Source: CAZAKZ01 sp964485695 (GTDB taxonomy: Bacteria; Planctomycetota; JAFGQW01). From it: DNA of 15,783 bases. The stretch is from NCBI GenBank assembly GCA_964485695.1, contig CAZAKZ010000126.1:1-15783 (forward strand), read 5' to 3'. Position numbers and translations under genes: made by a program. This document shows positions 14,922 through 15,783 of the stretch, piece by piece. Positions within the stretch are counted from its first letter, which is position 1, and every line of letters starts with the position of its first letter. Below the pieces are notes generated by a model. That model saw nothing but the letters and a program-made list of their open reading frames with translations. It searched no databases and was not told the origin of the DNA.

Positions 14922-15714
14922 GATCAGGGCCCTCCTCAAAAGTAGAGTACCGTTTCAACTCGTATTTTCTGATTCCAAGAAGCTGCTCGAAAATCCGGAT
15001 GATGAATCTCGGGTTGTTCGTTGCGTAGCGCTTCCACAGGCGCCCGGGTTCCATGCACAGCCTGAAGAACCACTCGAGTCCTGCCGTCTGTATCCAGGAG
15101 GGCGCCTGCCGGAGCAGTCCGGCATGCATGTCGAATGCGGCGCCCACGCCGATCATCACCCGGGCGTTCAGCTTGCCCAGGTGGGCGGCCATCCAGGCCT
15201 CTTGTTTCGGGGTGCTTAAGCCGACCCAGAGGATGTCGGGCTCAAGGGCTTCGATGCGGCTCCGGAGATCCTCTTCTTCCGCCTCCGTCATGGGGCGGAA
15301 GGGGGGGGAGTGAACGCCGACCACTTTCAGGCCGGGAAATCGAGCCCGGAGGCGTTCTCTCAGAAGTTCCGGAACACCCTCCTTGCCGCCGAAGAAGAAG
15401 TGGGTGTAGCCCTTCTCCATCGACCGCCTGCACATCTCCAGCATCAGATCGGGGCCGTAGACCCGGCGGATGCTCCGGTGGCCGCGGAGCTTGCCGACCC
15501 AGACCATGGGCATGCCGTCGGGCACGCACATGACGGCGCCCTGGTGGAAGCGTTTGATGTCCCGGTCCCGCTGGGATTCCATGACCCCGTGCACTCCGGT
15601 GACGGTGACGTAGGTCGGATCCCCCCTGCGGATCCAATCCTCCACCCGTGTCGCTGCTTCCGGCAGGTCGACGGCGGCGATGGGCACTCCGAGTACATTG
15701 ACGGTGTCGAACAT
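14779..15714 (-). CDS. WecG/TagA/CpsF-family (GT26) glycosyltransferase with overrun C-terminus
   Basis: The protein has 311 residues as read, from ATG 15712-15714; AAGGA sits about 12 nt upstream. Family marks are in order: YVTVTGVHGVMESQRD (35-50), VPDGMPMVW (64-72) with the probable catalytic D66, YGPDLMLEMC (86-95), FFFGGKEGV (106-113), SPPFRP (136-141), DILWVGLSTPKQEAWM (160-175), GVGAAFDMHAG (189-199) and GLEWFFRL..EPGRLWKRY (212-230). Enzymes of this family add an N-acetylmannosamine-type or other sugar to an undecaprenyl-PP-linked acceptor at the cytoplasmic face, often as the second step of repeat-unit assembly. Members usually end about 20-30 residues after the RLW.RY motif, near residue 258 here. 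The extra 53 residues are a polar, arginine-rich reading of the start of the epimerase gene, giving a 143-bp overlap. A one-base loss in the T-run at 14938-14941 would explain this. The core call is firm; the C-terminus is doubtful. Confidence 0.9.
   Translation of the reverse strand: MFDTVNVLGVPIAAVDLPEAATRVEDWIRRGDPTYVTVTGVHGVMESQRDRDIKRFHQGAVMCVPDGMPMVWVGKLRGHRSIRRVYGPDLMLEMCRRSMEKGYTHFFFGGKEGVPELLRERLRARFPGLKVVGVHSPPFRPMTEAEEEDLRSRIEALEPDILWVGLSTPKQEAWMAAHLGKLNARVMIGVGAAFDMHAGLLRQAPSWIQTAGLEWFFRLCMEPGRLWKRYATNNPRFIIRIFEQLLGIRKYELKRYSTFEEGPDRVQCKTCSSDRSRRLHRQPPRELSDSKRLLGQRGGHREVEVHEARST
14931..14936 (-). promoter_or_regulatory. Shine-Dalgarno deciding the epimerase GTG start
   Basis: AGGAGG, 9 nt before GTG 14919-14921. 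It lies within the reading frame of the WecG-like gene. It immediately follows TTTT at 14938-14941, where one added T would create a TGA for the upstream gene. Confidence 0.75.
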
Positions 15715-15783
15715 CGTGAAAATGTTTCCTTAGTGCCCCAGCCCGAAAGTTCGTTGACGTATTTTTTTGGCTCAAGCTGCCGC
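15715..15783. other. Leader upstream of the WecG-like gene, right window edge
   Basis: This 69-bp stretch is AT-richer than the genes and includes a run of seven A on the minus strand (15761-15767). One minus-strand frame ends at TGA 15772-15774 after three alanine codons, which could be the last codons of an upstream gene; too little is visible to say. I find no promoter I would defend. Confidence 0.3.

Noticed and set aside
15761..15783. Promoter for the operon near the right edge
   Set aside because: TTGAGC resembles a -35 box but nothing at the proper spacing resembles a -10 box.
1..15783. CRISPR array, tRNA, rRNA, insertion sequence or attachment site
   Set aside because: No regularly spaced repeats, no RNA-gene sequence, no transposase frame and no paired terminal repeats were seen on reading either strand.

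Overview
The window is a dense surface-polysaccharide assembly locus from a high-GC (about 62-64% in the genes, judged by eye) bacterium. All ten complete genes lie on the minus strand, so the order of expression runs from the right end of the window to the left. The gene content (Wzx-type flippase, two Wzy/WaaL-type membrane enzymes, a WecG/TagA-type transferase) suggests a diderm with Wzx/Wzy-type glycan export. The combination of a TPR-tailed ligase with CapK and DUF362 proteins resembles environmental lineages such as Deltaproteobacteria or related phyla, but no gene here fixes the taxon.

Layout in transcription order: (1) WecG/TagA/CpsF-family (GT26) glycosyltransferase, 14779-15714; (2) a GDP-mannose 3,5-epimerase-like SDR enzyme, 13881-14921; (3) a 1168-residue O-antigen ligase/polymerase-like protein with a TPR region and a C-terminal beta-rich domain, 10294-13800; (4) a second O-antigen ligase/polymerase, 8801-10297; (5) a GT4 glycosyltransferase, 7594-8808; (6) a SAM-dependent methyltransferase, 6809-7597; (7) a second GT4 enzyme, 5613-6821; (8) a natural fusion of a Wzx-like flippase to a third GT4 domain, 3160-5616; (9) a CapK/phenylacetate-CoA-ligase-like adenylate-forming enzyme, 1797-3167; (10) a DUF362 protein, 460-1824. 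A lower-GC open frame on the same strand (1-288) runs off the left edge and may be the start of another gene.

From gene 3 to gene 10 every junction overlaps (4, 8, 4, 13, 4, 8 and 28 bp), most with a good Shine-Dalgarno inside the upstream gene. This looks like one translationally coupled operon. A reasonable working model is as follows. The epimerase supplies a GDP-L-sugar (GDP-L-galactose or GDP-L-gulose) from GDP-mannose. The GT26 and GT4 enzymes build a lipid-linked repeat unit. The methyltransferase caps or decorates it. The flippase-GT fusion exports it. The two Wzy_C proteins polymerise and/or ligate it. CapK and DUF362 add an unknown modification. No initiating phosphoglycosyl transferase, Wza/Wzc-type export machinery or regulator is inside the window, so the locus probably continues to the right.

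The points most worth following up are the near-exact match of the epimerase to the plant vitamin-C enzyme GDP-mannose 3,5-epimerase, the flippase-glycosyltransferase fusion, the paired ligase/polymerase genes, the coupled CapK-DUF362 pair, and a likely one-base frameshift at the end of the WecG-like gene.
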